Positions 14,784 to 16,747 of a stretch of 16,747 bases of DNA are shown here, piece by piece. Made by a program: the position numbers and the translations under genes. Below the pieces are notes generated by a model. It did not search any database. It was not told the DNA's origin and worked only from the letters and a program-made list of their open reading frames with translations. Each line of letters begins with the position of its first letter. The stretch's first letter is position 1. This stretch comes from Acinetobacter sp. GTDB lineage: Bacteria > Pseudomonadota > Gammaproteobacteria > Pseudomonadales > Moraxellaceae. The DNA lies in the NCBI GenBank assembly GCA_030152675.1, contig JASLIY010000038.1, forward strand, positions 1 to 16,747. The letters run 5' to 3'.

Positions 14784-15797
14784 TTAAGGAATTTCGTTTT
14801 CTTCAAACTCTGGTTTGACTTGTACGATAAAGTCTTGACGGTTGAGACCACGCCAAAGGGCGAAGGCCGTACCGATATAGATCGATGAATAGGTGCCGAC
14901 AAAGACCCCGACCAACATCGCCACAGAGAACCATTTCAGACCATCACCGCCGAGGAACATCATCGCGAGCACCACCAAGAGCAAAGTCATGGAGGTATGT
15001 ACGGTACGGCGTAAGGTTTCGGTCAGTGCAATATTGATCACTTCGACCGGAGAAGCACCGCGAATTTTACGGAAGTTCTCACGGATACGATCCGAGACCA
15101 CGATGTTATCGTTCAAAGAGAAACCGATAATCGCCAAGATCGCTGCCAATACAGTCAGGTCAAATGGCCATTGCATCATGGCAAAGATCCCGAGGGTCAC
15201 AATGATGTCGTGGAATAACGACAGAACCGCACCCATCGCGAGTTTGAACTCAAAGCGAATGGTGACATAGACCAGCATCAAGATCAGTGCCAAAGCGACT
15301 GCACCCGCAGAACGCAGATACAGCTCGTTACCGACTTGACCACCGACCGCATCGACTTTATCGACTTTGGCAGGGTTGTTCGGGAGTTGTACCGCTTGGG
15401 TCAGTGACTTGGTCAGATCTTCAACTTCAAGATCTTCTTGCACCGGCATACGCACGATCAGGTCTTTTTGAGTTCCCAGGGTTTGTACCACGGCATCTTT
15501 AAAGCCAGCGGCGCTGAGCGCACGAACCACATCACCTTGCTGTGCAGGGTGGGTGTAGTTCAGTTCAGCAGAAACACCACCGGTAAAGTCTAGACCCAGA
15601 TTGAGCTTATTGGTCGCCAAAAAGAAAATACTGGCGATGGTAATCAAGATCGAGAGGATCGCTGCCGGTGGCGCAATCTTCATGAAGTTGATGACGCGCT
15701 CGTCTTCTGGGCGTCCGTATTTTTTGCCAGAAAATTGCTCAGATGGCTTGTCGAGTGGCTGCTCGGGTTGTTTTTCAGGTTGAGTCATATCAGTCAT
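14784..15797 (-). CDS. secF: Protein translocase subunit SecF
   Basis: A 337-residue inner-membrane protein that, with SecD, uses the proton-motive force to help protein export through SecYEG. The N-terminal cytosolic leader (about 40 residues, rich in E, P, Q and K) is followed by a first membrane segment at about 43-62 and the SecF signature LGLDFTGG. After a periplasmic domain, five membrane helices follow from about residue 165 to 320, with the conserved SLNDNIVVSDRIRENFRK segment. The length is near the family's usual 310-330. The ATG at 15797 is chosen because TAGGAG lies 5-6 bases upstream, overlapping the secD stop. An ATG three codons later is less well placed. It is co-transcribed with secD, 9 bases apart. 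Confidence 0.97.
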   Translation of the reverse strand: MTDMTQPEKQPEQPLDKPSEQFSGKKYGRPEDERVINFMKIAPPAAILSILITIASIFFLATNKLNLGLDFTGGVSAELNYTHPAQQGDVVRALSAAGFKDAVVQTLGTQKDLIVRMPVQEDLEVEDLTKSLTQAVQLPNNPAKVDKVDAVGGQVGNELYLRSAGAVALALILMLVYVTIRFEFKLAMGAVLSLFHDIIVTLGIFAMMQWPFDLTVLAAILAIIGFSLNDNIVVSDRIRENFRKIRGASPVEVINIALTETLRRTVHTSMTLLLVVLAMMFLGGDGLKWFSVAMLVGVFVGTYSSIYIGTAFALWRGLNRQDFIVQVKPEFEENEIP

Positions 15798-15806
15798 GGT
15801 GATCTC

Positions 15807-16747
15807 CTATATGCTCAACTTTTTCAAGTTACGCTTTCTGCTGTAAATGATATGAACCACAGCACGCGTCACGGTAATCGCCGTAAACATTGAGCAGACA
15901 ATACCAATCATCAAGGTCACGGCAAAGCCTTTAATCGGACCTGTACCGATCAAGAACAGAATCGCAGCCACCAATAAAGTCGTCAAGTTGGAGTCGAAAA
16001 TGGTGTTATAAGCACGATCATAACCGGCCACAATGGCCTGTTTCGGCGAAGCCCCCCATTTGATCTCCTCGCGTATTCGCTCACAGATCAGTACGTTGGC
16101 ATCGACTGCCATGCCGATGGTGATCACGATCCCCGCAATCCCCGGTAGGGTCAGTGAGGCACCTAACCATGACATCACGGTGAGGATCATTGCCAAGTTC
16201 AGTACCAAGGCCATGTCTGCGATTAAACCAAAGAGACGGAAGAACACCACCATCCAGATCGCCACCAAGATAAAGCCGACTTGGGTGGAGAGTATCCCTT
16301 TGTCGATATTTTCCTGACCCAGACTTGGACCCACCACACGTTCTTCAACGAAGTACATCGGCGCAGCCAGTGCACCGGCACGTAGCATCAAGGCCAACTC
16401 ATTGGCTTCTTGCATAGACAGGCCAGTGATCACAAAGCTCGAGCCCAATACATCGTTGATTCGTGCAGCACTAATCACCACAGATTCGGTATATGGGGTA
16501 CGGACTTCAGTCAGTTCACCCGTCACCGGATCTGCAACGGTGCTGATTTTCTGTTTGCTCTCGATGAACAATACAGCCATCAACTTATTCAAGGCATTAC
16601 GTGTGGCATCTGCCATCAACTTACCGCCAGCACTGTCCAAGTTGACTGCCACTTGTGGCGCGCCAGTTTTTGGATCAAATGAGGTCGATGCACCTTGAAC
16701 ACGTTCACCTGTCAGGATACGACTACGGTTGAGCAGGATTTCACGAC
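15807..16747 (-). CDS. secD: Protein translocase subunit SecD, N-terminally truncated by the window edge
   Basis: The C-terminal half of SecD, partner of SecF in late steps of protein export. The frame stays open to base 16747, so the start is outside. The visible part opens with EILLNRSRILTGERV and the VNLDSAGGK segment of the periplasmic P1 domain. It continues with GALAAPMYFVEERVVGPSLG, then six membrane helices containing the proton-relay motif TIGMAVDANVLICERIREE. An internal GTG near 16652 is not the start, because conserved SecD sequence (ILTGERVQGASTSFDPKTG) continues upstream of it. The gene order secD-secF is the standard one; yajC would be expected further upstream. Confidence 0.97.
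   Translation of the reverse strand, partial: REILLNRSRILTGERVQGASTSFDPKTGAPQVAVNLDSAGGKLMADATRNALNKLMAVLFIESKQKISTVADPVTGELTEVRTPYTESVVISAARINDVLGSSFVITGLSMQEANELALMLRAGALAAPMYFVEERVVGPSLGQENIDKGILSTQVGFILVAIWMVVFFRLFGLIADMALVLNLAMILTVMSWLGASLTLPGIAGIVITIGMAVDANVLICERIREEIKWGASPKQAIVAGYDRAYNTIFDSNLTTLLVAAILFLIGTGPIKGFAVTLMIGIVCSMFTAITVTRAVVHIIYSRKRNLKKLSI

Noticed and set aside
15807..16652. GTG at 16652 as the start of secD
   Set aside because: Conserved SecD sequence continues in frame upstream to the window edge, so this is an internal codon of a truncated gene.
1..16747. CRISPR array, tRNA, insertion sequence or phage genes
   Set aside because: None was seen on reading: no regularly spaced repeats, no cloverleaf-like sequence noticed and no transposase or integrase motif in any plausible open frame.

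Overview
The window looks like the chromosome of a gammaproteobacterium, most likely Moraxellaceae and Acinetobacter-like. This rests on the protein families, the Sfp-type phosphopantetheinyl transferase beside the cluster and moderate GC. The genus is an inference from general resemblance; no marker gene proves it. There are three blocks: (1) the 3' half of an aryl polyene (APE) pigment cluster on the + strand, bases 1-11270; (2) a small catabolic-looking cassette with a divergent MocR-type regulator, 11455-14720; (3) the secD-secF pair on the - strand, 14784 to the window edge.

Block 1 runs: aromatic amino-acid ammonia lyase (C-terminal part only), hot-dog thioesterase, LolA-like carrier, MMPL/RND exporter, FAD oxidoreductase with halogenase-family signatures, DUF3261-type lipoprotein, ketosynthase, FabA/Z-type dehydratase, FabG-type ketoreductase, FabF-type ketosynthase, a small secreted protein and, after a 339-base gap, a phosphopantetheinyl transferase. 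Most genes overlap by 1-26 bases or are only 2-9 bases apart, so they probably form one translationally coupled operon. The enzyme order KS-DH-KR-KS matches ApeO-P-Q-R of the known APE type II PKS. The LolA-like protein, MMPL exporter and lipoprotein plausibly move the finished lipid-like pigment to the outer membrane. The acyl carrier proteins, acyl-activating ligase and chain-length factor expected for this pathway are not in the window and presumably lie upstream of base 1.

Block 2 pairs a class II aldolase/adducin-fold protein that lacks the usual catalytic glutamate with a DapA-superfamily lyase that lacks the DHDPS substrate arginine. Both lie divergent from a GntR-aminotransferase (MocR/PdxR) regulator. 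The 106-base divergent region carries a perfect 9-bp inverted repeat, one arm of which contains the aldolase Shine-Dalgarno, plus direct repeats. The substrate is unknown; this is the least explained part of the window.

Block 3 is ordinary Sec machinery, separated from the regulator by a strong bidirectional terminator. No tRNA, rRNA, CRISPR array, insertion sequence or prophage gene was seen.
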